Origin: Planctomycetes bacterium UBA7888
GTDB lineage: Bacteria; Planctomycetota; UBA1135
DNA: 64,000 nucleotides
Direction of reading: 5' to 3'
Assembly: GCA_002500505.1 (NCBI GenBank)
Contig: DLRM01000008.1
Location: 1 to 64,000, forward strand
In this document: in pieces, positions 16,672 to 25,111 of the stretch
Layout: each line of letters opens with the position of its first letter
How positions within the stretch are numbered: position 1 is the first letter of the stretch
Position numbers and translations under genes: made by a program
Notes under the pieces: model-generated
Told to the model about the DNA's origin: nothing
Databases searched by the model: none
The model's input: only the letters and a program-made list of their open reading frames with translations

Positions 16672-18243
16672 CTAGGCGTTAAATGATTTTTTGAATTCTT
16701 CGCCAGCGGCTTCGACCTTGGCGGCGAGTTCATCGTCCCACTTGGTCTTCCAGCCATCGAGCATCTCCATGAGATCAGCATGGTTGTCGTTCATGTACTG
16801 GACGAACCCTTTCTCGAATTCGCGAACCTGGTTGAGCTCAATGTCATCAAGCAAACCGGAAGTTCCACAGAAAATCGCAACAATCTGTTCGGAGTTTTTC
16901 AATGGCATGTACTGCCCCTGCTTCAAGAGCTCTACCAAGCGAGCACCTCGGTTCAAAGACTGCTGAGTTCCCTCATCCAGGTCGGAGCCGAACTGAGCAA
17001 AGGCTTCGAGCTCCCTGAACTGAGCCAGGTTAATACGTAAACCACCAGCAACTTTCTTCATGGAGGGTGTTTGCGCAGCAGAACCCACACGGGATACCGA
17101 AATGCCCACGTTCACAGCCGGACGAACTCCTGCATAGAACAAGTTGCCTTCCAAGAAAATTTGGCCGTCGGTAATCGAGATTACGTTGGTCGGAATGTAA
17201 GCAGAGACATCGCCCTCTTGGGTTTCAACCACAGGGAGTGCGGTCAAAGAGCCACCACCCTGCGAGAATCGCTTATTCAGCTCATTCGCTTTAACTGAAA
17301 CCTTTGCCGAACGCTCCAGAAGGCGGGAGTGAAGGTTGAAAATGTCGCCAGGAAAAGCTTCACGGCCCGGAGGACGGCGGAGCAACAACATCACCTGGCG
17401 ATAAGCGGCCGCCTGTTTGGTAAGGTCATCGTAGGCAATCAAAACGTGGCGGCCTTCGTCACGGAAGCGCTCAGCCATTGCGGTCGCCGAGTAAGGGGAG
17501 ATGAACTGCATGGAAGCTTCTTCCGAAGCTGAGGCGTTCACAATGATGGTGTAAGCCATGGCGCCCGACTCCTCGAGGCGGCGCAAAACCTCCACAACAG
17601 TGGACTGCTTCTGCCCAATGGCGTTGTAAACGCAAATGACTTGGTCGGGGTTGCTTGGGTCTCCCCCACCCGAGTTCCGCTGGTTAATGATGGCGTCAAT
17701 AATGAGCGCGGTCTTGCCCGTCTGACGGTCGCCAATGATTAATTCACGCTGTCCACGGCCCACAGGAATCATGGAGTCCAAGGCCTTAATACCCGTCATC
17801 ATGGGTTCAGAGACGGGCTCTCGTTCAATCACGTTTGGAGCATCTTGCTCGATGGGACGCATGTCCTCATCAGCGACTTGAATCGCACCTTTGCCATCAA
17901 GAGCAACACCCAAGGCGTTGACAACCCGACCAATCGTGGCGGGACCCGTGGGGACAGAAATGATTCGACCGGTCCGCTTAACGGTATCGCCTTCTTTTAC
18001 AGAAGCAGCATCGCCAAGAAGCACGCAACCGACATTGTCTTCTTCTAGGTTGAGTGCAATGCCTCGAACACCACCGGGAAATTCCAGAAGTTCAGACATC
18101 ATGCACTCATCGAGTCCATAAACGCGGGCGACGCCGTCGCCAACCTGGATAACTTGGCCTACCGACTCTGTTGAGGCAGAAGCTTGAAAGCCTTCGATCT
18201 CTTTTTTGAGAATTGAGGTGACTTCAGAGGGTTGAAGTTGCAT
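16672..18243 (-). CDS. atpA: ATP synthase F1 alpha subunit
   Basis: The non-catalytic nucleotide-binding subunit of F1, 523 aa. Seen: the P-loop GDRQTGKTAL (about 171-180), the signature ISVSRVGSAAQTPSMKKVAGGLR, and the beta-barrel N-terminal domain (GVARVYGLDECMMSELLEFPGG). The C-terminal helical tail WKTKWDDELAAKVEAAGEEF is slightly longer than in E. coli. Normal context. Confidence 0.98.
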   Translation of the reverse strand: MQLQPSEVTSILKKEIEGFQASASTESVGQVIQVGDGVARVYGLDECMMSELLEFPGGVRGIALNLEEDNVGCVLLGDAASVKEGDTVKRTGRIISVPTGPATIGRVVNALGVALDGKGAIQVADEDMRPIEQDAPNVIEREPVSEPMMTGIKALDSMIPVGRGQRELIIGDRQTGKTALIIDAIINQRNSGGGDPSNPDQVICVYNAIGQKQSTVVEVLRRLEESGAMAYTIIVNASASEEASMQFISPYSATAMAERFRDEGRHVLIAYDDLTKQAAAYRQVMLLLRRPPGREAFPGDIFNLHSRLLERSAKVSVKANELNKRFSQGGGSLTALPVVETQEGDVSAYIPTNVISITDGQIFLEGNLFYAGVRPAVNVGISVSRVGSAAQTPSMKKVAGGLRINLAQFRELEAFAQFGSDLDEGTQQSLNRGARLVELLKQGQYMPLKNSEQIVAIFCGTSGLLDDIELNQVREFEKGFVQYMNDNHADLMEMLDGWKTKWDDELAAKVEAAGEEFKKSFNA

Positions 18244-18251
18244 GTTTAACT

Positions 18252-18830
18252 TTATGAGTTCAGCGAACGATGGCCGAGTTCGGCCTGGGCAAGGCGGTCT
18301 TGAATCTTGTCGAGACGGCCGCGGACGGAACCGTCGTAACGGATGCCGTCCAGAGTGACGCGGACACCTCCCAAGAGGGAGGGTTCTTGAGTGGACTCCA
18401 AGAGCACTTTTTTCCCAGTGCTTTCAGAGAAGGATTTTTCCAACTCTTCGAGAGCAGAAGCATCCACGGGGAGAGGGCTTTCCAACACGCCTCTGACACG
18501 CCCAGCATGGGCATCAAGGAATCGCAAGAAAGCACCTGGAATTTCAGAAAGGAGGGAATGGCGACGACGGCGAGCCAAGACCTGGAGTAAGCCTTGAGTG
18601 AGAGAGTGAGCCTTTGCACCAATTTCTCGTTCCAGGATTGCGGAACGTTTTGACTCGTCCATCCTGGGATCTGCCATCCATTCTGAAATGATGGAATCTG
18701 AGGTGACCCCCTCCAACACTTCCATGTCCCCAGCAACCTCTTCTAAGGCACCCGCAGAACGGGCAGCCTCAAAGATCGCACGGGCATAGCGCCGTGCGGC
18801 GGGTCCAGAAAAGTGTCCTGAAGAGGTCAT
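18252..18830 (-). CDS. atpH: ATP synthase F1 delta subunit (OSCP)
   Basis: The peripheral-stalk protein that links b subunits to the top of F1, 192 aa. Seen: the helical N-terminal domain (AARRYARAIFEAARSAGALEE) and the OSCP signature near the C-terminus (LLGGVRVTLDGIRYDGSVRGRLDKI). It is poorly conserved between species, but position between atpF and atpA makes the call firm. Confidence 0.94.
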   Translation of the reverse strand: MTSSGHFSGPAARRYARAIFEAARSAGALEEVAGDMEVLEGVTSDSIISEWMADPRMDESKRSAILEREIGAKAHSLTQGLLQVLARRRRHSLLSEIPGAFLRFLDAHAGRVRGVLESPLPVDASALEELEKSFSESTGKKVLLESTQEPSLLGGVRVTLDGIRYDGSVRGRLDKIQDRLAQAELGHRSLNS

Positions 18831-18832
18831 CT

Positions 18833-19366
18833 TTAATTCTTAGACAAATCGCGTTGCAGTTCTGAAACAAGACGTTGCTGGTCTTCGCTTCTGAACTCTC
18901 GAGAGATTGCCTTCTCAGCAATGCCAACTCCTAATTCAACTGCTGTAGCACGAAGCTCTTCCAAAGCCGAAGCTTTGGCGCTTTCGATTTCTTCACGACT
19001 CCGCTGGCGTTCCCGCTCAGCTTCATCACGTGCTTTCGCAAGAATCTCCTTTTCTTTGGCTTCTGCGCGAGACTCCGCCTCCCGAACACGGTCACGAGCT
19101 TCGCGACGGGCTTCCGCCAGGTCAGCTTCGATTTCGGTTCGCAAGGTTTCGGTCTCCTCTCGAGCAGCCTCAGCTACTTGAGCAGCCTGGCGAGTCGCTT
19201 CTTCGCGATCCTCCAGAGCTTTTGCAATCGGCCCAAAGACCACCTTCCACATGAAAGGCAAGGAGATGAGGAAAATGGCAATCGTCCAGATGAAGGAACT
19301 TTGTCCTACATCGAACATGGCACTCAGGCCCCCTTCGGAGACCATCGTAGTTAGGAGAATGTTCAT
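18833..19366 (-). CDS. atpF: ATP synthase F0 b subunit
   Basis: The peripheral stalk, 177 aa. One membrane helix (about 24-46) is followed by a long charged coiled coil rich in Ala, Glu and Arg (about 50-165). Only one b-type gene is present, so a b2 homodimer is implied. The first ATG at 19366 is used; in-frame ATGs at residues 8 and 16 would give shorter N-termini. Confidence 0.95.
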   Translation of the reverse strand: MNILLTTMVSEGGLSAMFDVGQSSFIWTIAIFLISLPFMWKVVFGPIAKALEDREEATRQAAQVAEAAREETETLRTEIEADLAEARREARDRVREAESRAEAKEKEILAKARDEAERERQRSREEIESAKASALEELRATAVELGVGIAEKAISREFRSEDQQRLVSELQRDLSKN

Positions 19367-19441
19367 GCCTCACTCCACCGGGAGATTTCTCCCCCATCAA
19401 AAGCAAAAGCCTTTAACAGGGGAAGTTCCCGGAACAAGGGT

Positions 19442-19684
19442 TTACTTGAGGGCAAAAAGGAGACCAACGACGATTGCGAAGAAGGTCGCGCCTTCAACAA
19501 GGGCAGACAAAATCAGCGCATTGCCGCGGATGTCGCCTGTGGACTCGGGTTGGCGAGCAATGGCTTCATTGGCAGCGCCACCAATGCGACCGATTCCAAG
19601 GCCAGCTCCGATGACAGCAAGGCCTGCACCAATCGCAGCCATTGAATGAGAGGCACCAGCGGTTTCAACCAGGGTGTTTAGCAT
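19442..19684 (-). CDS. atpE: ATP synthase F0 c subunit
   Basis: The proteolipid of the rotor ring, 80 aa. Helix 1 is glycine-rich (GAGLAVIGAGLGIGRIGGA) and is followed by the polar loop with ARQP; helix 2 carries the ion-binding glutamate (ALVEGATFFAI). The Gln in helix 1 and the Ser/Thr after the Glu that mark sodium-type rings are absent, so proton coupling is inferred. It starts with about 12 extra residues before helix 1. Confidence 0.96.
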   Translation of the reverse strand: MLNTLVETAGASHSMAAIGAGLAVIGAGLGIGRIGGAANEAIARQPESTGDIRGNALILSALVEGATFFAIVVGLLFALK

Positions 19685-19717
19685 CTTTCTATTGTGTTCG
19701 GGAATTATGAATCAAGG

Positions 19718-20533
19718 TTAATGATCAGGATGCAAACAAGAGCCTACGAAGATGATGGACAGCAACGTAAAGATGTATGCTTGCAAAAGAGCCACAAAGC
19801 CCTCAATGATCATGACGAAAAGGGACATGCCAAGGCTAACAGGCGTGACACCGAGACCGGCGCCGACACCCATATTTGTGCCAAAGTAAAAGGCAAGGCC
19901 CATGAAGGACAGGAGGACGAGGTGTCCGCCCGTCATGTTCGCAGTAAGACGAACAGTGAGTGCAAATGGCTTAATGACCAAACCTGCCACTTCTAGAACG
20001 AAGAGGAGAGGCCAAAGCCAAATCGGGACTCCGTGAGGAACGAGGTTAATCCAAAACTTGACCGGACCTTGCACGAGCATTCCGCCAAAAATCATCATCA
20101 GGAAGGTCAAGATGGCCAGAGCGGAGGAAACAAAAACGCTTGCGGTCGCGGTCGCACCGAAGGGGACCAGACCAAACAAGTTCATAAAGGCAATAAAGAA
20201 GAAAAGGGAAAGGAATAGGGGCAGCAACTTCCGCCCTGTCTCCTTGCCAAGAGTCGGATAAACCATGTCATCTCGAATCCAGGAGACCCAGCCTGCTAGA
20301 AGTCGGGAAACCCGACCACCACCATTCGAGAGAACCGAGTTTTTCACACCGGCAAAGGCGATGAAAATCAACAAAATTGCTCCGACCTGGAAGTACTGAT
20401 GGTTCCAAACAGCAAAGCCAAAGAGTTCCCCCACTTGATGGGGTAGCACATGACCAAATAAGTATTCGAATGGGTTGCCCGCATCACCACCCGAGGGAAG
20501 GGTGTTGGCAAGCAATTCGAACAGGGTGTTCAT
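19718..20533 (-). CDS. atpB: ATP synthase F0 a subunit
   Basis: The stator channel, 271 aa, with five to six membrane helices. The essential arginine lies in KPFALTVRLTANMTGGH, the family signature in the penultimate helix region. It follows the atpI-like gene with a 4-base overlap and precedes atpE by 33 bases. Confidence 0.96.
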   Translation of the reverse strand: MNTLFELLANTLPSGGDAGNPFEYLFGHVLPHQVGELFGFAVWNHQYFQVGAILLIFIAFAGVKNSVLSNGGGRVSRLLAGWVSWIRDDMVYPTLGKETGRKLLPLFLSLFFFIAFMNLFGLVPFGATATASVFVSSALAILTFLMMIFGGMLVQGPVKFWINLVPHGVPIWLWPLLFVLEVAGLVIKPFALTVRLTANMTGGHLVLLSFMGLAFYFGTNMGVGAGLGVTPVSLGMSLFVMIIEGFVALLQAYIFTLLSIIFVGSCLHPDH

Positions 20534-20877
20534 GATTTGGGACGGCGAAGTAGGTAAGGGAGGGAGGAAGCTTCACCACAGAACATGCCAGCCAAAAAAG
20601 AAAGCAAGAACGCGGTAGTGTGGAAGAGATGAGCTTGAGAGGCCAAAAGGGCACCGACAAGAATGAACAGGAGACGCAAGAAAAACCCTAGAGCCATGAG
20701 GCCCAAGAAGGCCGACTGAGGGGTCTCAGCTTGCAAGGTTTTCGGTCGGCGCAAAATGAGAAAAGTTTCAAGCAAACAAGAAACAGTCCAACCCACCAAA
20801 AGCCCCATTTGCCATGGTGCAGGCCAAAGGGTGTAGGTGGCAAATCCAGCCAAAGTCAAAACGAAAAAAATCTTCAC
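20530..20877 (-). CDS. Small membrane protein in the atp operon (subunit I-like)
   Basis: A 115-aa protein with four predicted membrane helices (about 3-17, 22-42, 55-78, 83-105). Its place between an AtpZ-like gene and atpB, with 4-base overlaps on both sides, matches the AtpI/ATP synthase subunit I position, whose members help assemble the c ring. Sequence similarity to a named family is weak by eye, so the function is inferred from context. Confidence 0.7.
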   Translation of the reverse strand: MKIFFVLTLAGFATYTLWPAPWQMGLLVGWTVSCLLETFLILRRPKTLQAETPQSAFLGLMALGFFLRLLFILVGALLASQAHLFHTTAFLLSFLAGMFCGEASSLPYLLRRPKS

Positions 20878-21155
20878 TTCGATTTCAATTCATCTTTGTG
20901 AGGTTTTTCCCATTCTTCCAAACGCAGTTTCAGACGGTAAATGCCAAGGGCAAGCCCTGAAAAAACGCCGAGCAAGAGACCAGCTGGAAAACTCTGCCGA
21001 ATACCGAGGAGACCGTCGAGCCACCAACCTGCGGCCGCAATCAGGGCCACGCTCAAACAAAACTCCAAGCCTAGGCCTGAAAGCTGACCGTAGTCCAGCC
21101 GCTGGCGACCGGATTCCGTGCGCTTATTTTCGTCGTGTGGTTCCTTGGTTTCCAT
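20874..21155 (-). CDS. AtpZ/AtpI-family F0F1 accessory protein
   Basis: A 93-aa protein with a charged N-terminus and two membrane helices separated by a short loop (LSGLGLEFCLSVALIAAAGWWLDG ... LLLGVFSGLALGIYRL). The G-x-x-x-E and WWLDG pattern is typical of AtpZ/AtpQ-like proteins that sit first in atp operons and aid assembly or ion transport. The ATG at 21155 is preferred; one at 21188 would add 11 residues. It is the first gene of the 13.7-kb minus-strand array. Confidence 0.78.
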   Translation of the reverse strand: METKEPHDENKRTESGRQRLDYGQLSGLGLEFCLSVALIAAAGWWLDGLLGIRQSFPAGLLLGVFSGLALGIYRLKLRLEEWEKPHKDELKSK

Positions 21156-21228
21156 TCCTCTTCCGGAAGCAGCCAAAGAGCAAGGCATTCCACGAACTCT
21201 CAGTACGAGGGGCGCAGAACGGGGCGAT

Positions 21229-21256
21229 ATTGTATGGACATTCCCCTATCGTTCAA
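21229..21256 (-). promoter_or_regulatory. Candidate sigma-70 promoter of the atp operon
   Basis: On the minus strand TTGAAC, a 16-base spacer and TACAAT give a good match to a -35/-10 pair. It lies about 70 bases upstream of the AtpZ-like ATG, in the divergent gap with ndk. No other good promoter is seen in that gap for the minus strand. Confidence 0.5.
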
Positions 21257-21327
21257 CCTAGAACTGGCAGACTTTATTCATTTTTCCTATCCTTCCACGA
21301 CTGCCTCCCTCATAAGCCCCCGGAACC

Positions 21328-21780
21328 ATGGAAACCACTCTCATTCTTCTGAAGCCTGACGCCCTTCACCGCGGCCTAGCCGGCCGAATCCTTGCCCGTT
21401 TCGAAGACAAGGGTCTGCAAATGGTGGGGCTTCGACTGCTTCGCATGTCCCCTGAATTGGCCGCAAAACACTACGCCGAACATGTTGGCAAGCCCTTTTA
21501 CGAAGGGCTGGTCTCCTTCATGACTGGCTCCCCCATCGTCGCCCTTGCTCTTCGTGGCCCGCAAGCCATTACTGTCGCTCGCCAAATGATGGGAAAAACA
21601 TTCGGAATCGAAGCGGATCCTGGCACTTTGCGTGGGGACTTTGGCTGTTCCAAGTCCTACAATCTCCTTCATGGCTCTGATTCCTCGGAAAGCGCAGAAC
21701 GAGAGCTTTCCATCTTCTTCCCGGAAGGCCTTGAAGATTGGAGCCCGATTCAAGCCCCTTGGTTCTGGGACGCTGAATAA
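21328..21780 (+). CDS. ndk: Nucleoside diphosphate kinase
   Basis: It transfers the gamma phosphate between nucleoside triphosphates and diphosphates, 150 aa. Seen: the start TLILLKPDALHRGL, the MMGKTFG and PGTLRGDFG segments, and the active-site region NLLHGSDSSESAERE with the phosphorylated histidine. Normal length. It is divergent from the atp operon. Confidence 0.97.
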   Translation: METTLILLKPDALHRGLAGRILARFEDKGLQMVGLRLLRMSPELAAKHYAEHVGKPFYEGLVSFMTGSPIVALALRGPQAITVARQMMGKTFGIEADPGTLRGDFGCSKSYNLLHGSDSSESAERELSIFFPEGLEDWSPIQAPWFWDAE

Positions 21781-21835
21781 GACATTGCCTCGATCGATGG
21801 CGTTGCCCATGCGTAGAGCCATGCTAGAAAGAAGC

Positions 21836-22819
21836 ATGGCGCCGCGCTCCCTTCTCCTCTTTGGACTCTCCCTGCTTTTCTCGGGGGCCTGCTCCACCTC
21901 GCCGGAAGAGATTGAACGGCTGGAGGACTTTCAACAGCGAGCAACTCGATACTACGAGGCTGACGATTTAGACCGAGCAGAACAACAAGCTCGCATGGGC
22001 CTGGCAATTGATGAAGATCACGCCATTTTGAATCTAATCCTAGGCCGCACCTACCTGAAGCGACATGATTTGCGCTCCGTAGCCCAATCGAAATTTTACC
22101 TCGAAAAAGCGTATGACCAAAAGGAGGAATTCCGAACCTCCTACTCCCTTGGGGAATACCACCTGCGCTACGCCGAATTCCTCTTAGGCCAAGCCGACCT
22201 CCTTGAAGACCGGGCTTCCCGCTTACCAGAGGGTGAGGCCGCAGCCGCCGCCGAAATGGAAGCGCGTTCCAAAACTCAGCGCGCCAAGGCTCAAGAGCAC
22301 TTACGGCAGAGCCAGGAACTGTTGGGCGAGGCTCTTGCCGAATCCCCAAAGAGTCTCTTTGCTTTGCGCTTAATGGCCAGTTGCGCTTCCCATCTTGGGC
22401 TCGAAGAAGAGGCTTTAGGGGCGATTCAAGCCTTGGTTTCTGAACTCCAACGCTCGCGCAAATGGAAAAATAGCCGGCTAGCCTCGGACGGAAGTTTAGA
22501 TATCGCCCAAGAGCAGCATCTTCGTGATTTACTCAAAGAAGAAATGGGGATGGAAGTTGACGCACGCGGGCTTGCTGCCGCCCTTCACAAAAATGCAGGT
22601 CAGTATGAAGAAGCGATTGAGGAACTAACCCAACTCCTCAACTTGGCCCCTTCACTAGAAAGAGAATACTTCAACCGAGGCATGTGCCATTACTGGCTGG
22701 GTCATCTCGATTTGGCCACCGAAGACATGAAACAATTCCTGAGAAGAACTCCTCTGAAAATGGATGCAGACGAAGTCTCCCAGGCCTTGGATATTCTTGC
22801 GGAAGCAGAAAGGGATTAG
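21836..22819 (+). CDS. TPR-containing lipoprotein, unknown function
   Basis: A short signal MAPRSLLLFGLSLLFSGAC ends in a lipobox cysteine, so the mature protein is lipid-anchored. The rest is helical: a TPR pair after the signal (about 30-95), a charged Ala/Glu-rich linker, and two further TPRs at about 235-310 (QYEEAIEELTQLLNLAPS, then REYFNRGMCHYWLGHLDLATEDM). TPRs mediate protein contacts; partner unknown. In-frame ATGs at 21797, 21809 and 21821 are alternatives; 21836 best fits a lipoprotein signal. It ends in a TTAG overlap with the convergent HtrA-like gene. Confidence 0.75.
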   Translation: MAPRSLLLFGLSLLFSGACSTSPEEIERLEDFQQRATRYYEADDLDRAEQQARMGLAIDEDHAILNLILGRTYLKRHDLRSVAQSKFYLEKAYDQKEEFRTSYSLGEYHLRYAEFLLGQADLLEDRASRLPEGEAAAAAEMEARSKTQRAKAQEHLRQSQELLGEALAESPKSLFALRLMASCASHLGLEEEALGAIQALVSELQRSRKWKNSRLASDGSLDIAQEQHLRDLLKEEMGMEVDARGLAAALHKNAGQYEEAIEELTQLLNLAPSLEREYFNRGMCHYWLGHLDLATEDMKQFLRRTPLKMDADEVSQALDILAEAERD

Positions 22820-23850
22820 TCCCGCTCTTTCTTGGACCCAAGCTGAATCTGCAGTTTTATTTTTTCTCCGCCTCGCCGGATGAGCAATTCAGCACTCTTT
22901 CCCGTTTGAGTGATGGCTCGCTGGAGACAAGACATGTCGTTCAGGGCGCAGCCAAATAGTACCACCAATTCATCCCCCTCTTGCACTCCGGCTCTCTGGG
23001 CAGGGGAATCGGAAAGCACTTCGGTGACAACCAAGCGGAAACCAGGCTGCTCGCCGTCGACTTCCAAAGGCATCTGCATCACCCGAATCCCCAAGCTAGG
23101 GCGCGGAGGCATTCGCATTCCAAAATAGTCAGGAAATGCCGAAAATACCCGATCAATGGGGATTGCAAAAGAAAGTGATTCGGAGCGCCGCATCATTTCA
23201 TGCTCTTGCCCTTCCTCATGAAGGGCCGCCTCCTTAAGAGAAGTCATTAAAACGCCAATAATTCGACCCTCGCGGTCCGCAAGAATTCCGCCCCCATCTC
23301 CAGGGTTTATTGAGTTCGTCAGTTGAAGAAGCCCTTCAGCTTCATTGATTTTTCTGCCAACCCCAGCTATGTAGCCTACATCTAAGGTCCCATCCAAACC
23401 AAAGGCATTCCCAAGGGAGACCACGACTGCGCCCACCTGAAGACCAGCGCAAGAGGCAAGCTCGGGAGCCTTCAGCCTTAATCCTTTCGCTCGGTAAAGA
23501 GCAAGCCCATAGTCCTTTGATTGGACCAAAGGTACGGCCGGGAAAATGCGACCATCAAAGCGAATAACCTCGGTCTCTGCACCTTTGACTGGGATTGCGG
23601 GGGAAACGAACAAGCCATTTGAAAGAAGAACGACTCCGGAAAGCAATATTTCTCGTTCTTTAGGATTGCTTCCATCACCTCGTTCCAAAAAACGAACTCG
23701 AACCTTCACTAAGGAAGGTTTGAGTTTCTGGTGCAAGGCAATCATCTCCGCCTCGAGTGCCCCTAAAAGACTGATGCCTTCGGCCCCAACTGTCTGGTTT
23801 GGGGGCGGAACCTGCTGAGGAAAAAGAAGCAGGATGGCCAGGAGATTCAT
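22816..23850 (-). CDS. HtrA/DegP-like protein with PDZ domain, catalytic triad lost
   Basis: 344 aa with an N-terminal signal (LLAILLLF), a trypsin-like domain (about 45-235) and one PDZ domain (about 250-340). The domain aligns to HtrA through SLGNAFGL, INPGDGGGIL and SFAIPIDRV. The histidine position reads SPAIPV (I86), the aspartate position reads YGLALY (G115), and the serine position in the usual GNSGG is GDGGG (G186). It therefore cannot act as a serine protease by the known mechanism. It follows an ECF sigma and an anti-sigma gene, the place of MucD/DegQ in RpoE-type cassettes, which suggests a PDZ-based sensor or chaperone. Confidence 0.8.
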   Translation of the reverse strand: MNLLAILLLFPQQVPPPNQTVGAEGISLLGALEAEMIALHQKLKPSLVKVRVRFLERGDGSNPKEREILLSGVVLLSNGLFVSPAIPVKGAETEVIRFDGRIFPAVPLVQSKDYGLALYRAKGLRLKAPELASCAGLQVGAVVVSLGNAFGLDGTLDVGYIAGVGRKINEAEGLLQLTNSINPGDGGGILADREGRIIGVLMTSLKEAALHEEGQEHEMMRRSESLSFAIPIDRVFSAFPDYFGMRMPPRPSLGIRVMQMPLEVDGEQPGFRLVVTEVLSDSPAQRAGVQEGDELVVLFGCALNDMSCLQRAITQTGKSAELLIRRGGEKIKLQIQLGSKKERD

Positions 23851-23853
23851 CGC

Positions 23854-24381
23854 TTAAAAGTCGACTGGTGCATTCGATGCCTGTTGAACAAGAACGGCAG
23901 AGGAATCGTTTTGGCGCAACATAACGGCATGATTCCGGAAAAGCTGATGCAATTCTTCACGCGGAACAGGAACCAGGCTAGGAGGCCCGGACTCAGTCGA
24001 TTCAGGTTCCGAAGAGGCCAATACGTCTGGATTAAGTTCCCCACTAGGGTTCGCGTCAGACGAAAGGAAGGGGCGCCCAGCAACAAAAAGAAGGGCGGCT
24101 GCAGCAACATAAGTCCAAAGCGGACGACGGAACCATGGGGTTCGAATTTGTCGAACCGCATCTTGAGCTCTCAGACGAGGGGCTAAAGATTCCCATAATG
24201 GCTGCCCAGCAGATGAAAGGCGGAGCTCCGCTAGCGTGGCACTCACCTCGCGATAAGACTCCAGTTCGGCAACGCAATCCGCACAGGCGCTCAGATGGGT
24301 CTCCAAATCGGCAATCTTCTCCTGCGGCAAATCTCCACCGGAGTAAAGAGGAAGAAACTCTTCAGCGTTACGACAATTCAT
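23854..24381 (-). CDS. Zinc-finger anti-sigma factor, membrane-anchored
   Basis: 175 aa. The N-terminus has the ZAS motif of group IV anti-sigma factors: C3, then HLSACADC (H-x3-C-x2-C) at about 29-36. One membrane helix lies near 89-107, followed by a proline/serine-rich periplasmic part of about 65 residues. It overlaps the ECF sigma gene by 4 bases, so it should bind and hold that sigma factor at the membrane until a signal releases it. The release mechanism (site-1 and site-2 cleavage or zinc oxidation) cannot be told. Confidence 0.88.
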   Translation of the reverse strand: MNCRNAEEFLPLYSGGDLPQEKIADLETHLSACADCVAELESYREVSATLAELRLSSAGQPLWESLAPRLRAQDAVRQIRTPWFRRPLWTYVAAAALLFVAGRPFLSSDANPSGELNPDVLASSEPESTESGPPSLVPVPREELHQLFRNHAVMLRQNDSSAVLVQQASNAPVDF

Positions 24382-25109
24382 TCGTTTATTTCTCCAGTTT
24401 CACGCCCTAGGACACGTTCCCATTGGGCGCGAAATAGTTTCCTTGCGTGATGCAATCTCCAGCGAACGGTTCCAGGAGAGAGTCCGATGCGCTCGGCAAT
24501 TTCGCCACATGAAAGGCATTCAATATCTCGTAATGCCAAAACTTCGCGAAACTTCAAAGGCAGGTCAGCGAGAATTTGATGGACGGCTAAACGGCGTTCC
24601 CGAACCGAGGCTTCCGCCGCTGGCCCTCGAGAATCCGAATCCCAGTCCCCCACTAATTCGCCAGCAGCACCTGGAGTTCCACCGGCCTGACGGCGAACAC
24701 GATCCACCGCCAAGTTCCGCAAGATGCGAAAAAACCAACTAGAAAATCTTCGCTTCAAATCGAAACGTTCTCGCGAAGCGTAAACCTTAAGGAAAGCTTC
24801 CTGGGCAATTTCTCGGGCGGTCTCGAGATTGCCGACCACGGACCGAGCAGTATGGATGGCGCGATCCTCATAGCGCTCCACCAAAACCCGAAAGGCCTCC
24901 TGCTCCTCGGCGCAGGCAAGGGCCATCAGTTCCTCATCTCCAAGCCCCCCAAAGGAAACCACTGATTCATGCGCCTCAGACTCCGGTCGAATAGGAGTTT
25001 GGTGGTGAATCAGACGAAGGGCGGCTTGGCTCATGTCACTACCCTCGCTTACGGTCGCAGGGGGTGCCTTGTTTGGGTCTTTTGGGGGCTCAGAAGGCGG
25101 AGTAGACAC
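24378..25109 (-). CDS. ECF-family RNA polymerase sigma factor
   Basis: 243 aa. After a variable N-terminal extension of about 60 residues come region 2 (LVERYEDRAIHTARSVVG, REIAQEAFLKVYASRERF, WFFRILRNLAVDRVRRQ) and region 4 with its HTH (LPLKFREVLALRDIE, EIAERIGLSPGTVRWRLHHARK). There is no region 3, as expected for ECF. It stands 2 bases after accA and overlaps its anti-sigma gene. A later in-frame ATG at 25034 would remove the disordered N-terminus. Confidence 0.95.
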   Translation of the reverse strand: MSTPPSEPPKDPNKAPPATVSEGSDMSQAALRLIHHQTPIRPESEAHESVVSFGGLGDEELMALACAEEQEAFRVLVERYEDRAIHTARSVVGNLETAREIAQEAFLKVYASRERFDLKRRFSSWFFRILRNLAVDRVRRQAGGTPGAAGELVGDWDSDSRGPAAEASVRERRLAVHQILADLPLKFREVLALRDIECLSCGEIAERIGLSPGTVRWRLHHARKLFRAQWERVLGRETGEINE

Positions 25110-25111
25110 CT

